Part shown: positions 11,559-20,268 of the stretch, piece after piece
How the letters are laid out: each line of letters opens with the position of its first letter
Numbering within the stretch: position 1 is the first letter of the stretch
From: Candidatus Accumulibacter phosphatis
GTDB lineage: Bacteria; Pseudomonadota; Gammaproteobacteria; Burkholderiales; Rhodocyclaceae
DNA length: 56,268 bases
Direction of reading: 5' to 3'
Assembly (NCBI RefSeq): GCF_012939955.1
Contig: NZ_SPMY01000052.1
Coordinates: 5,353 to 61,620, forward strand
Program-made: the position numbers and the translations under genes
The notes under the pieces: model-generated
Databases searched by the model: none
Told to the model about the DNA's origin: nothing
What the model saw: the letters and a program-made list of their open reading frames with translations, nothing else

Positions 11559-11930
11559 TCAGTATAGTTCGACATCCTCTTCTGGGAGACACCCCGCATC
11601 GCCTCGAGAATCCGGCGATCGCGTCGCTTCGTCAACAACCGCCTGGCAGCGAAGCGAAAGAGCTTCACAGCTGCTGACTTTTCGGCCAGAATCTTGGCCT
11701 GCCACGGGCCGCATCACCGCTCTGGGGCTTGATTTGGGGCCATCGATCAAAGCAGGAGCTTGTAATCTTCGCGATGGCACGGGGTTTCCTGGCCGGGTTC
11801 GATGCCCTTCCCGGCAGCACAAGAAGACGTCGAAGGTGACGGAGAGAAGCGCAGGAGTGGCACGTCGAGCCGCGTTCTGCCTGGGCCATTATTCAAAACG
11901 GTCGACTGTTGCGACCTAGGATGGATCGCC

Positions 11931-12296
11931 ATGAGCAAGATCACCGGCATCAAACCGACCCCCAGGCAGGCCATGGAATGGGTCAAGGAAGTCGGCAACG
12001 GCAAGCGCCGCCTGGTTTTCAGCGAGAATGCCGAGGCGCGGATGAAGCTCCGCCACATCGGTCGCCGACAGGTGCTGGAAACCTTGAAGAACGGCCTGGT
12101 CAGCGAGCCGCTGCACAAGGATGCGCGGGACGATTGGTGCTGTAACCTGAGCTGGTTCCATGCTGGCGCTCGCTTGACCGTCGGCGTGATCTTCAAGCTT
12201 GGCGAGGCCAGAGGAGAAAGCGCAGACGGCCAAAACGGCCCAGGCCGTGTTGAGGGTGGCGAGTTGGCCGTGGTGGCGACGGTAGTCGAGGGCTGA
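11931..12296 (+). CDS. DUF4258 protein, putative toxin of a TA pair
   Basis: A 121-residue protein. Its middle (about 28-85) resembles DUF4258: FSENAEARMKLRHIGRRQVL, a helix, then a beta-rich part DDWCCNLSWFHAGARLTVGVIF. DUF4258 proteins are small, RelE-like in fold style and often paired with HTH antitoxins. The next gene starts one base after its stop and encodes an MqsA/XRE-like HTH protein, supporting a toxin-antitoxin reading. That role is inferred from context; no catalytic residue can be assigned. Confidence 0.65.
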   Translation: MSKITGIKPTPRQAMEWVKEVGNGKRRLVFSENAEARMKLRHIGRRQVLETLKNGLVSEPLHKDARDDWCCNLSWFHAGARLTVGVIFKLGEARGESADGQNGPGRVEGGELAVVATVVEG

Positions 12297-12297
12297 A

Positions 12298-12751
12298 ATG
12301 AGCGACATGCTGAAATATGAAGACTGCGGCCTAAAAAAACATCTGGCTGGCGAGTGGTTTCGGCTACGAGGAGGTCGACGGGCTGGGGGCATGCCTCGAG
12401 ATTTACGATATCGACGGCTTGCACCGGAGCATCGGTCATCACCTGGTCGACTACAAGCGGCGCCTGACCGGCGTCGAAATTCGCTTCCTTCGCCTCGAAA
12501 TGGGCATGTCGCAGAAGCGGCTGGGTGACTGCCTGGGTGTCGACGAACAGAGCACTGCGCTCTGGGAGCGCGGCAAGCGCCGGCCAACAGTGGCTGCCGA
12601 GCGGATGCTGCGCCTGATGTACCTCGAGCATATCCACGGCACGACCCGCGTGACCGAGCTGATCGCCCAGTGGAATGACACCGATCGCCAGAAAGACGAA
12701 GCGCGCCAGGTGTTCGAAGAAACCGAAGCCGGCTGGCGACTGGCAGCGTAG
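12298..12751 (+). CDS. HTH antitoxin-like regulator, frameshifted at a poly-A run
   Basis: The frame opens MSDMLKYEDCGLK at 12298 and shifts at seven adenines (12333-12339). Reading six adenines instead joins it to NIWLASGFGYEEVDGLGACL and on to a Cro/C1-type helix-turn-helix, FLRLEMGMSQKRLGDCLGVD then EQSTALWERGKRRPT. The joined protein is 150 residues. The second frame alone is open from an ATG at 12419 to 12751 and still contains the whole HTH. It follows the DUF4258 gene by one base. The likely role is partner antitoxin and autorepressor. The extra A may be a sequencing error; see the homopolymer finding. Confidence 0.7.
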
Positions 12752-12764
12752 GCGCCTGGCCGGC

Positions 12765-12796
12765 GAGTAGTCCCGGCGCCGAGTAGTCCCGGCGCC
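12765..12796. repeat. 16-bp tandem repeat, two copies
   Basis: The unit GAGTAGTCCCGGCGCC occurs twice head to tail directly after the HTH gene. Each unit contains the palindrome GGCGCC. Confidence 0.6.
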
Positions 12797-12858
12797 GAGA
12801 GTTCAGTGAGCGCGGCTCCGCCCCTGACAGTTGGCCTCAGCCTTAGGCGATTTCTGTC

Positions 12859-12989
12859 AAAGAACATACCATCTTGCTTGTCTTTTCGCCCGTCTTCTGT
12901 GTTACGACAACAGTCACGTAGTTCGACTATGCGCCTGTTGTCGCGCCTTGAAGCCGACCGAAAATCCGGCGCAATCTGGTACGTTCTTT
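12859..12989. repeat. nested inverted repeats between HTH gene and DUF808 gene
   Basis: Outer arms AAAGAACATACCA (12859-12871) and TGGTACGTTCTTT (12977-12989) pair with one mismatch. Inner arms CGACAACAG (12905-12913) and CTGTTGTCG (12935-12943) pair perfectly. The structure could be a non-autonomous mobile element or a bidirectional terminator for the two convergent genes. A T-tract typical of intrinsic terminators is not evident. Confidence 0.45.
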
Positions 12990-13002
12990 TCCGGCAATCG
13001 CC

Positions 13003-13995
13003 TTACTTGTTTTCGTCCGCATCTGCCTGCTTTTCCGGCTTTCTCCGGACAGTACTGCGGACGGCGCCAAACGCCTGCACGGCGAGCAAGGCCAGGCTGC
13101 CGCCAACGACCCCCAGCAGCATTTCCAGGGACAGTGAGCTCAGTGCCGTGAGCACGCCGCCAACGCTGCTCACCGGGGTGGCGAGTTGAATGAGCTCGGC
13201 GACGTTTTCGATGAAGTGATGGACGGGCGGGATGCCGTGGCTGAGGATGCTTCCGCCGACCATGAACATCGCTGCCGTGCCGATCACGGTGAGCGCTTTC
13301 ATCAGGCGCGGCGCCGCCAGCACGAGGCCTTTGCCGACCGCTTGCGCCAGCGCGCCGCTCTTCTTCAGCAGGTACAGCCCGAGGTCGTCCAGCTTGACGA
13401 TGCCGGCGACGAGGCCATAAACGCCGACCGTCATCAGCACGCCGATTCCCGAAAGAACCGCCACCTGCGTCGTAAACGATGCGCCAGCGACGGTGCCCAG
13501 CGCGATGACCACGATCTCGGCCGAAAGCACGAAGTCGGTGCGGATCGCGCCCTTGATCTTCTCGGCTTCCAGGGCCGCCAGATCGATGTGTTCATCGCTT
13601 TGTGCCGCCGTTTGGTCGGCCTCTTGTGCCGGCTCCTCGCCCGTCGCAGCGCTTTTGCCGTGCAGCCACTTGTGGGCGATTTTCTCGACCCCTTCGAGGC
13701 ACAGATAAAGGCCGCCGATCATCAGTAGCGGTGTCACTGCCCACGGAATGAAGCGGCTGATCGCCAGCGCCGCTGGCACCAGGATCAGCTTGTTCTTGAA
13801 GGAGCCGACGGCGACCGCCCAGACCACGGGCAACTCACGCTCGGCGCGCACGCCGGACACCTGCTGCGCATTCAGCGCCAGGTCGTCGCCGAGCACGCCA
13901 GCGGTTTTCTTGGCCGCCACCTTGGTCATTAGTGCGATGTCGTCGAGGACGCTGGCAATGTCATCGATCAGGGCAAGCAGGCTGGCTCCGGCCAT
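13003..13995 (-). CDS. DUF808 (YedI-type) membrane protein
   Basis: A 330-residue inner membrane protein of the DUF808/YedI family. The N-terminus MAGASLLALIDDIASVLDDI is characteristic. It is followed by DDLALNAQQVSGVRAERELP and SFKNKLILVPAALAISRFIP, then several hydrophobic helices and a charged C-terminus. The family's function is not established. The ATG at 13995 has GGAG eight bases upstream; the longer open frame to 14076 is rejected. A perfect 7-bp hairpin (14041-14060) sits in its leader. Confidence 0.88.
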   Translation of the reverse strand: MAGASLLALIDDIASVLDDIALMTKVAAKKTAGVLGDDLALNAQQVSGVRAERELPVVWAVAVGSFKNKLILVPAALAISRFIPWAVTPLLMIGGLYLCLEGVEKIAHKWLHGKSAATGEEPAQEADQTAAQSDEHIDLAALEAEKIKGAIRTDFVLSAEIVVIALGTVAGASFTTQVAVLSGIGVLMTVGVYGLVAGIVKLDDLGLYLLKKSGALAQAVGKGLVLAAPRLMKALTVIGTAAMFMVGGSILSHGIPPVHHFIENVAELIQLATPVSSVGGVLTALSSLSLEMLLGVVGGSLALLAVQAFGAVRSTVRRKPEKQADADENK

Positions 13996-14365
13996 CGTGG
14001 TCTCCAAGTACCGTGAAAGTCGCGTCCGCGACGGGTGAGCGCTGCCACGCCGCTGGCAGCCAGGAGTGCTGCGCATGATCCTCTACCGGCGGCGATAGCC
14101 AGGCGAGGCCGCTGGCTCAAGGTTCGCAAGTGTAGCTGCTCTGCAGGCTCATGCGGAGGCGGGGCGTTCGTCGGCAAGGGGGAAGCCTGGCCCGCGATCG
14201 CCAACGATTGTTCATTGCGACGATCGATCGGCCAGCATGCCGGCGCCGCTACGCTGCCTGGCTTGACTAGCGCGGCGTCCGGACTTGGCGTTATCCTGCA
14301 TGCCTTGTGGCGCACGGACGCGCCGTGTACTCACTTTCACTCAACTCCGCTTGCCCAATCACCGC
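13996..14365. other. divergent intergenic region with a 7-bp hairpin
   Basis: This stretch separates the minus-strand DUF808 gene from the plus-strand aminotransferase gene and should hold both promoters. GCTGCCA (14041-14047) and TGGCAGC (14054-14060) form a perfect hairpin with a six-base loop. No gene or clear sigma-70 pair was seen. Confidence 0.45.
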
Positions 14366-15508
14366 ATGGAGACAATCGTGCCCGCACTCCTTCCCCAACC
14401 CGATCCCGACGGTCTGCTCGAATACTCGGTGGTCTATACCGACCGCGCCCTCAACCACATGTCGCGGCGCTTCCAGGGCGTGATGAACGACATCTCGCGG
14501 ATCGTCAAGACGGTCTACAACGCCAAGGCTGCCATCGTCGTTCCCGGCAGCGGCACTTTCGGCATGGAAGCCGTCGCCCGCCAGTTTGCCACCAACAAGA
14601 AATGCCTGATCATCCGCAACGGCTGGTTCAGCTTTCGCTGGACGCAGATCCTCGACATGGGGCGGATAGCTTCCGAAAGCGTGGCCATGGTCGCGCGGCC
14701 GGTCGATCAGCAGCCGCAGGCAGCGTTCGCGCCGCCGCCGATCGAAGACGTCGTGGCCAGCATCCACGCCGAGAAGCCGGAAATCGTCTTCGCCCCGCAC
14801 GTCGAAACCGCCTCCGGCTTGATGCTCCCCGACGATTACCTGCGTGCCATCGGCGCCGCCGTTCGTGCCGTTGATGGCCTCTTCATTCTTGATTGCATCG
14901 CCTCCGGAACCGTCTGGGTCGATATGGTCGCCAACGACGTCGACGTACTGATCAGCGCACCGCAGAAAGGCTGGAGCGGCTCCCCATGCTGCGCGCTGGT
15001 GGCGCTTGGCGAGCGCGCGCGTGCGTGCATCGACGCAAGCACCAGCAGCAGTTTTGCCTGCGACCTCAAGAAGTGGCTGCAGATCATGGAGGCCTACGAG
15101 AAAGGCGGTTTTGCCTATCACGCGACGCTGCCTACCGACGCCCTGGCAGGCTTGCGTGACGTAATGCTCGAAACCGAGGAATACGGTTTTGAGCGCGTCT
15201 GCAAGGAGCAGCAGCAACTCGGTCGCCGGGTTCGCGAGTTGCTCAGCAGCAAGGGCTTCAAGAGCGTCGCCGCGGAAGGATTCCAGGCGCCCGGCGTCGT
15301 CGTCAGCTATACCGACGATGCGGATATCCAGTCCGGCAAGAAGTTCGCCGCCAGCGGCGTGCAGATCGCCGCCGGGGTGCCCATGCAATGCGACGAGCCG
15401 GCGGATTTTCGCAGTTTCCGCATCGGACTGTTCGGCCTCGATAAACTGCACAACCCAGACCGGACCGTCAGCAGCCTGGCCGCTGCGCTCGAAGCGCTTG
15501 GCAGTTGA
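14366..15508 (+). CDS. class V PLP aminotransferase (alanine/serine-glyoxylate type)
   Basis: A 380-residue fold-type I, class V aminotransferase. PGSGTFGMEAV (about 60-70) forms the phosphate cup, Asp176 in FILDCIASGT contacts the PLP ring nitrogen, and Lys201 in SAPQKGWSGSPCC is the Schiff-base lysine. This spacing fits the alanine-glyoxylate and serine-glyoxylate aminotransferase family, which makes glycine from glyoxylate or releases hydroxypyruvate. The exact amino donor is not readable. The METIVPA start at 14366 matches the family N-terminus better than the upstream ATG at 14285. No partner gene for glyoxylate metabolism is adjacent. Confidence 0.82.
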   Translation: METIVPALLPQPDPDGLLEYSVVYTDRALNHMSRRFQGVMNDISRIVKTVYNAKAAIVVPGSGTFGMEAVARQFATNKKCLIIRNGWFSFRWTQILDMGRIASESVAMVARPVDQQPQAAFAPPPIEDVVASIHAEKPEIVFAPHVETASGLMLPDDYLRAIGAAVRAVDGLFILDCIASGTVWVDMVANDVDVLISAPQKGWSGSPCCALVALGERARACIDASTSSSFACDLKKWLQIMEAYEKGGFAYHATLPTDALAGLRDVMLETEEYGFERVCKEQQQLGRRVRELLSSKGFKSVAAEGFQAPGVVVSYTDDADIQSGKKFAASGVQIAAGVPMQCDEPADFRSFRIGLFGLDKLHNPDRTVSSLAAALEALGS

Positions 15509-15624
15509 AACAAGGCAGGGAAAGGCTTTCCACTTGCCCTGCCGTGGTCGCCACACAGCGGGAAAAGGTAGCGGACGAGCGCAGGTTGATTAGTTAAAAC
15601 TCAAGAAGAGCAGAGGAAACAGGT

Positions 15625-16506
15625 ATGGAAGGAAGCACGCTCGCCGCGGTCGAGAAAGCCGCTACGCAAGTCCTCGATTACAGCAACATCGATCAGTTGA
15701 TCGTGCTGGCGACGGAACAGGGGATGTCGATCGCCATGAAAGTCGTCGCCGCCATCCTGATTTTCGTTGTCGGCCGATGGCTGGCCCAACTGGTGACGAA
15801 TCTTGCGCGCAAGGGTTTCCAGAAGACGGGCATGGAGGACACGCTCGAAAAATTCCTCGGCAACATGCTCAGTGCCGTGCTGCTGGTGGTGGTGATCATC
15901 GCCGCGATTGGCGCTCTCGGCGTGCAGACGACTTCGCTGCTCGCCGTGCTCGGTGCTGCCGGCCTGGCGGTCGGTCTGGCGCTGCAAGGCTCGCTGTCCA
16001 ACTTCGCGTCTGGCGTGCTGATCGTCGCCTTCCGCCCGTACAAGGTCGGCGACTTCATCGAAGCCGCGGGAGTCGCCGGTACGGTCAAGGAAGTGCAGAT
16101 TCTCACGACCATCATTCACTCCCCTGACAACAAGAAGATCCTGGTTCCCAACAGCCAGATCATGGCCGGGACGATCATCAACTATTCGGCCAACGACACG
16201 CGGCGCCTGGACATGATTGTCGGTTGCAGCTATGGCGACGATCTGGACGCGGTTCGCAAGCTGCTCAATGAGCTCGTCGCCAGCGACGAGCGCATCCTCA
16301 AGGAGCCCGCGCCGACGGTCGAAGTGGTCGCGCTCGCTGACCACAGCGTCAATTTTGTGGTCCGCCCCTGGGTCCATTCAGGCGACTACTGGGCGGTGCA
16401 CTTCCATCTGCACGAACAGGTCAAGAAACGCTTCGATGCTGCCGGGCTGAACATCCCCTTCCCGCAGCGGGATGTGCACGTTTATCAGCAGCGGGCTGGC
16501 AGCTGA
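15625..16506 (+). CDS. mscS: small-conductance mechanosensitive channel (MscS family)
   Basis: A 293-residue MscS homologue close to the E. coli length. It has three N-terminal membrane helices. The third is the pore helix with the Gly/Ala pattern GAAGLAVGLALQGSLSNFAS, followed by GVLIVAFRPYKVGDFIEAAG and the beta domain containing PNSQIMAGTIINYS. It is an inner membrane channel that opens under hypo-osmotic stress. The start has GGAAACAGGT upstream. A second, more distant MscS-like gene lies at 50592-51401. Confidence 0.9.
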   Translation: MEGSTLAAVEKAATQVLDYSNIDQLIVLATEQGMSIAMKVVAAILIFVVGRWLAQLVTNLARKGFQKTGMEDTLEKFLGNMLSAVLLVVVIIAAIGALGVQTTSLLAVLGAAGLAVGLALQGSLSNFASGVLIVAFRPYKVGDFIEAAGVAGTVKEVQILTTIIHSPDNKKILVPNSQIMAGTIINYSANDTRRLDMIVGCSYGDDLDAVRKLLNELVASDERILKEPAPTVEVVALADHSVNFVVRPWVHSGDYWAVHFHLHEQVKKRFDAAGLNIPFPQRDVHVYQQRAGS

Positions 16507-16585
16507 TCCTTGGGCGGGAACGCGGCACAACGCTGGTGATCACGCCAGCGCGCCGACCGACGGGCAATTTCACCGTTCATAGCGT

Positions 16586-16607
16586 CTAGCGCTCGTCTAG
16601 CGCTCGT
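16586..16607. repeat. 11-bp tandem duplication before the DUF4062 gene
   Basis: CTAGCGCTCGT occurs twice in tandem, ending 13 bases before the ATG of the next gene, with GAGG between. Variation in copy number would move the upstream promoter relative to the start, so it could affect expression. Confidence 0.5.
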
Positions 16608-16620
16608 CGAGGACTTCGCC

Positions 16621-17775
16621 ATGGCCGACTTCAAGAAGATCCGCATCATGATCTCCAGCCGTTGCTCATCGCTGGTCGCCGACGGCGAGCAGCAAGTGAG
16701 CATGACCGTTGTCCGCAAGCGCCTGCACGACAAGCTGTGCGCGGAGCCCCTGCTCGGCGAAGCCTTGTTCGAAGTCTGGATCTCGGACAATGCCCCGGAC
16801 CAGTCGCAGGGCGACCTCGATACTGCCTGGAACCGCTCGCTCGAAGAGGTGCGCAAGGCCGACGTCGTTCTTGCCCTGTACACGGGCGAAGCCGGCTGGG
16901 CACCGAAAAGCGGCGAGATCGGCATCTGCCACGCCGAGTTTCAGGAGGTCTGGAACAACGGGCCGGCCCGGCTAAAAGTCGTGCGCGTCCTGGACGTCAA
17001 GTTTCCCGCCAGAAAATCGGCCGCCGAGAAGAAGGCCGACAAGATCTTCCAGGAGTACTTCCTGACCCTCAACCCGACTTCGCCGGAAGCGCGCAATGCC
17101 GAAGACATCGTCGCGCGCAGCCTGGAAGCCCTGCGCGAGGGGGTTGCCAGTCTGGTCAAACTGGGCGGTCGCGAAGCACGCAAGGGGCGCTTCGCCTACG
17201 GCACCGCCCTGGACTGGAGCCGGCTCGATTTCAGCAGCCGCAAGCAGGCCATGCAAGAAGCGCTCGGCGAAGCACTAAGCGACCTCGGCGCGAATGCGCT
17301 GTCCTCCGTCGCCGGCGGCTGGGACTGGCCGCTGGCGGGCGAATCGCTGCTCACCATCGTGCACGGCCTGCCGGCCGCTTTTGGCGTCGCCGCCGCGCGC
17401 GAACTGGTCGGGCAGCCTTTCCTGAAGGATCACAGCTACGTCCCGGGTGGTGCTACCCCGTCGCTGGCCGGGCCGGTGCATCTGGTCGCCTGCCTGAAAA
17501 CGGTCAGCGAGTCGCAGGCCATGCGGCAACTGGGCTTCCCCGATGCGACCATCGTCGCCGCGCCTTTCGGCGTCTACGTGACCGACAAAGTACAGAAGAT
17601 CCAGATGGTCTTCCTGGCCAACTGCCGCGACGCCACCACCACCCGTCATGCCCTGACGCGCCTGGTCGAATGGCTCGACTCGACCGGCGAGGAGGCCAAT
17701 CTGGTCAGCCGCGCGCGCGGCAGGCGACGCATCGTCGATGCGGTGAAGCTCGCGCTGGATGAAGGGGTTCACTAG
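16621..17775 (+). CDS. DUF4062-domain protein of unknown role
   Basis: A 384-residue protein. The first 110 residues resemble DUF4062, a TIR/nucleoside-hydrolase-like Rossmann domain: KKIRIMISSRCSSLV, then VWISDNAPDQSQGDLDTAWN, ADVVLALYTGEAGWAPKSGE and an HAEFQEVW helix. In known proteins DUF4062 is often N-terminal to STAND NTPases or other effector modules linked to conflict systems. Here no P-loop follows. The C-terminal 200 residues (GRFAYGTALDWSRLDF onward) match nothing I know. Solitary, 176 bases before mazE. A stress or defence sensor role is speculative. Confidence 0.6.
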   Translation: MADFKKIRIMISSRCSSLVADGEQQVSMTVVRKRLHDKLCAEPLLGEALFEVWISDNAPDQSQGDLDTAWNRSLEEVRKADVVLALYTGEAGWAPKSGEIGICHAEFQEVWNNGPARLKVVRVLDVKFPARKSAAEKKADKIFQEYFLTLNPTSPEARNAEDIVARSLEALREGVASLVKLGGREARKGRFAYGTALDWSRLDFSSRKQAMQEALGEALSDLGANALSSVAGGWDWPLAGESLLTIVHGLPAAFGVAAARELVGQPFLKDHSYVPGGATPSLAGPVHLVACLKTVSESQAMRQLGFPDATIVAAPFGVYVTDKVQKIQMVFLANCRDATTTRHALTRLVEWLDSTGEEANLVSRARGRRRIVDAVKLALDEGVH

Positions 17776-17911
17776 TGGCGGGTTGATTTCGGCTGGCGAT
17801 CTGGAGACTGTAGTGAGGAGGGCGTAGGTTTGGTGACGGCCCTGGCCTGTACGATCTGTCGCGAAACAGGTGTTTTCCGCCAGATCGAGGCCCGTACCGC
17901 TATCGATTACG

Positions 17912-17929
17912 GTTATACTTCAATATAAC
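17912..17929. promoter_or_regulatory. candidate mazEF autoregulatory operator
   Basis: GTTATA and TATAAC form an inverted repeat spaced by six bases, 22 bases before the mazE start. It includes TATACT, a good -10 element. An AbrB-fold antitoxin commonly binds such a palindrome over its own promoter. Assigned by position and symmetry only. Confidence 0.5.
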
Positions 17930-17950
17930 TTGACTCGATAGAGGTGCACC

Positions 17951-18208
17951 ATGCATACAACGAATCTGCGCAAGGTCGGCGGCTCAGTGATGCTGGCAGT
18001 TCCGCCAGCGTTCCTCGATCAACTTCAGCTGCAAGCAGGCGCCACGGTAGGAGTGGCCGTCACTGATGGCCGCTTGGTGATTGATCCTAAGCCCAGGCCG
18101 CGTTACACGCTGGCGGAACTGCTGGCCGCTTCGGATTATTCACAGCAGCAAGCGGCGGAAGAACGCGAATGGATCGATGCGCCCGCGGTCGGTGGGGAAC
18201 TGATATGA
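17951..18208 (+). CDS. mazE: MazE/ChpS-type AbrB-fold antitoxin
   Basis: An 85-residue antitoxin. The N-terminal swapped-hairpin AbrB domain reads NLRKVGGSVMLAVPPAFLDQ with AGATVGVAVTDGRLVIDPKP. The C-terminal half, from about residue 50, is charged and probably flexible, and would occlude the toxin. GAGG lies six bases before the ATG. The stop overlaps the toxin start by four bases (ATGA), the usual coupled arrangement. Confidence 0.88.
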   Translation: MHTTNLRKVGGSVMLAVPPAFLDQLQLQAGATVGVAVTDGRLVIDPKPRPRYTLAELLAASDYSQQQAAEEREWIDAPAVGGELI

Positions 18209-18531
18209 GACGTGGTGACATCTACCTGGTCTCGCTTGATCCGACCGAAGGGCGCGAGCAACGCGGTAGCCGTCCAGTTCTGATCGTGTCGCCTGCCGCG
18301 TTCAACGAGGCAACCAGGTTGCCGGTGGTCTGCCCGATCACCAGCGGCGGTGGCTTCGCCAGGCGAATTGCCTTCGCTGTCCCCGTGACTGGCATCAGAA
18401 CGACCGGCGTAGTTCGCTGCGATCAGCCGCGTGTGCTCGATCTTGGGGCGCGCAATGGGCGCAAGGTGGACACCTTGCCAGCATCGACCATGGAAGAGGT
18501 GCTGGCGAAACTTGCCCCGATTTTTGAGTGA
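18205..18531 (+). CDS. mazF: MazF/PemK-family mRNA interferase toxin
   Basis: A 108-residue toxin with the MazF/PemK fold. The N-terminal MRRGDIYLVSLDPTEGREQR holds the conserved GDI(Y/W) and G-x-E-Q-x-G-x-RP loop, with RPVLIVSPAAFN following. Later blocks are VVCPITSGG and GVVRCDQPRVLDL. In the family the conserved Arg and Thr/Ser residues cleave mRNA at short motifs. The start at the coupled ATGA is preferred over an ATG at 18169 inside mazE. Confidence 0.9.
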   Translation: MRRGDIYLVSLDPTEGREQRGSRPVLIVSPAAFNEATRLPVVCPITSGGGFARRIAFAVPVTGIRTTGVVRCDQPRVLDLGARNGRKVDTLPASTMEEVLAKLAPIFE

Positions 18532-18661
18532 GCAATAACGAGGCAGGCGGGCGGGCAGGTGGGCAAGCGGACGCTCTGCTCCATCCGGTCTACAATGCGC
18601 TCATCCCCTTGCTCATCAGTCCCTGTTTCGCCAGTGCGCTGGCTATCGACCATTCCCTCTC

Positions 18662-20251
18662 ATGACCCTCCACTCGAACATCGACCAGCATAGCGGCGCG
18701 CTGGCACTCCTGCTGCCGCTCACCGAGTTGTTGCCCGAAAATTACGCGCAATATCGTCCACTGCTCGCGGATGGCCTGGCTTTCTTCCTGCAGCGCCTTT
18801 CGCCAGTCCGTCAGCAAGCCATTGTTGCCGCACAAATTGAACTGCCGAGATCTGCCAGTCGTGAGCGGCGTGTAATCAGCCTGTTTCGTCTCTGCCCGAC
18901 CCTGCACAAGCTGGGGCAGGTGGTGGCCCACGACCGGCGCCTGTCGGCCGATTTGCGCCAGCGTTTGCAGGAACTCGAAACGCTGGCGCCGACCGATTCG
19001 CTGGCGGCGGTGCAGCCGCTGCTCGATCGCGAAGTAGGTCCTGTCGCCGGTCTGCAGTTGGGGCAGGAGACAATCGCCGAGGGCAGCGTCGCCGTGGTCG
19101 TGCCTTTCGTCTGGCAGCAGGCGCAGGATGCAGCGCCGCAGCGCGGCGTCTTCAAGGTGCTGCGGCCGGGTGTGCAGGAGCGGCTGGAGGAAGAACTCGC
19201 CATCTGGCCCTTGCTCGGCACATTCCTGGAAGAACGCTGCGCCCACCACGGCCTGCCGGTACTCGACTACGCTAATACCCTGGAAACGGTTGCCCGCCTG
19301 CTCGCCAACGAAGTTCGTCTGGACCAGGAACAGGAGCACCTGCGGCAGGCGGCGGATTTCTATGCCGCTTCACCGGATATCCTTATCCCCCGCCTGTTTC
19401 CCTTCTGTACGCCCTTGGTGACGGCGATGGAAAGGGTTGATGGCTGCAAGGTGACCCACCAGGACTTGCCGGCCGCAGAAATGCGCCAGCGTGCCGAGCG
19501 GGTGATCAGGGCTTTGCTGGCCCAGCCCTTCTGGGGCAGTGGCGAGACGGGAGCGATGTTTCATGCCGACCCGCACGCCGGCAACCTCTTGGCGACGCCA
19601 GATGGACGTCTGGCGATTATCGACTGGGCACTCACCACACGCTTGACGAAGGCCCAATGCGAAGCGGTCGTGCAACTCGGTCTGGGGGCTGTGACGCTCA
19701 ACGAGACGCGGGTGTGCAGGGCCATCGCGGCGCTCGGCCAGGTGGTCGACGAAGCCCGCGTGCGACTCGCGGTAGGTGCAGCGATTGAGCAGGTGCGTGC
19801 TGGTCGCTTTCCCGGCTTCGACTGGATGACGTCGCTGCTGGATAGTCTGGCAGCAAGCTCGGCGGTGCGTTTTCCGGAGGAGATCGCGCTTTTTCGCAAG
19901 GCCTTGCTGACGCTGTCGGGGGTTGCCGCCGATGTTTCCGAGCACATGGCGATCGATCGCGTGCTCGTCCGCCACGGCGCGGGCAGCTTCCTGCAAGGCC
20001 TCCTGCGGCGCCCATGGGCCTGGGCGGATTCCCGCGCTGTCGGCGGCCATCTGTCGACCGTCGACCTGGTGGGGCTCTGCGTCGACCTGCCGGCGACCAC
20101 GCTGCGTTTTCTGGCGGGAGATCGCAGCGGGTCTGGTGGCCTGGCAGGACGGCACGCCGTGCATCCCGGCGCGGAGCCGAGCAAGCGGTCAGTGGAGGGC
20201 GTGTCGTGCGAGAGAGGGCTTTGGCTGTGCAAAGCAGAGGGGTTGCAGTAG
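18662..20251 (+). CDS. ABC1/AarF/UbiB-family atypical kinase
   Basis: A 529-residue protein of the ABC1 (AarF/UbiB) atypical kinase group. It has a glycine/alanine-rich N-lobe region (LQLGQETIAEGSVAVVVPFV), the lysine strand GVFKVLRPGV, a QEQ-containing helix, the catalytic loop FHADPHAGNLL and the metal motif AIIDWALTTRL. UbiB members support ubiquinone biosynthesis, but this one is divergent, and it is followed after 17 bases by capsule genes rather than ubi genes. It might instead serve lipid handling in that cluster; this is speculative. The last 40 residues look non-conserved. Confidence 0.75.
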   Translation: MTLHSNIDQHSGALALLLPLTELLPENYAQYRPLLADGLAFFLQRLSPVRQQAIVAAQIELPRSASRERRVISLFRLCPTLHKLGQVVAHDRRLSADLRQRLQELETLAPTDSLAAVQPLLDREVGPVAGLQLGQETIAEGSVAVVVPFVWQQAQDAAPQRGVFKVLRPGVQERLEEELAIWPLLGTFLEERCAHHGLPVLDYANTLETVARLLANEVRLDQEQEHLRQAADFYAASPDILIPRLFPFCTPLVTAMERVDGCKVTHQDLPAAEMRQRAERVIRALLAQPFWGSGETGAMFHADPHAGNLLATPDGRLAIIDWALTTRLTKAQCEAVVQLGLGAVTLNETRVCRAIAALGQVVDEARVRLAVGAAIEQVRAGRFPGFDWMTSLLDSLAASSAVRFPEEIALFRKALLTLSGVAADVSEHMAIDRVLVRHGAGSFLQGLLRRPWAWADSRAVGGHLSTVDLVGLCVDLPATTLRFLAGDRSGSGGLAGRHAVHPGAEPSKRSVEGVSCERGLWLCKAEGLQ

Positions 20252-20268
20252 CTTGAGACGTTCTTTTT

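Noticed and set aside
13186..13728. Plus-strand frame of 180 codons rich in His/Asp
   Set aside because: Antisense shadow of the DUF808 gene.
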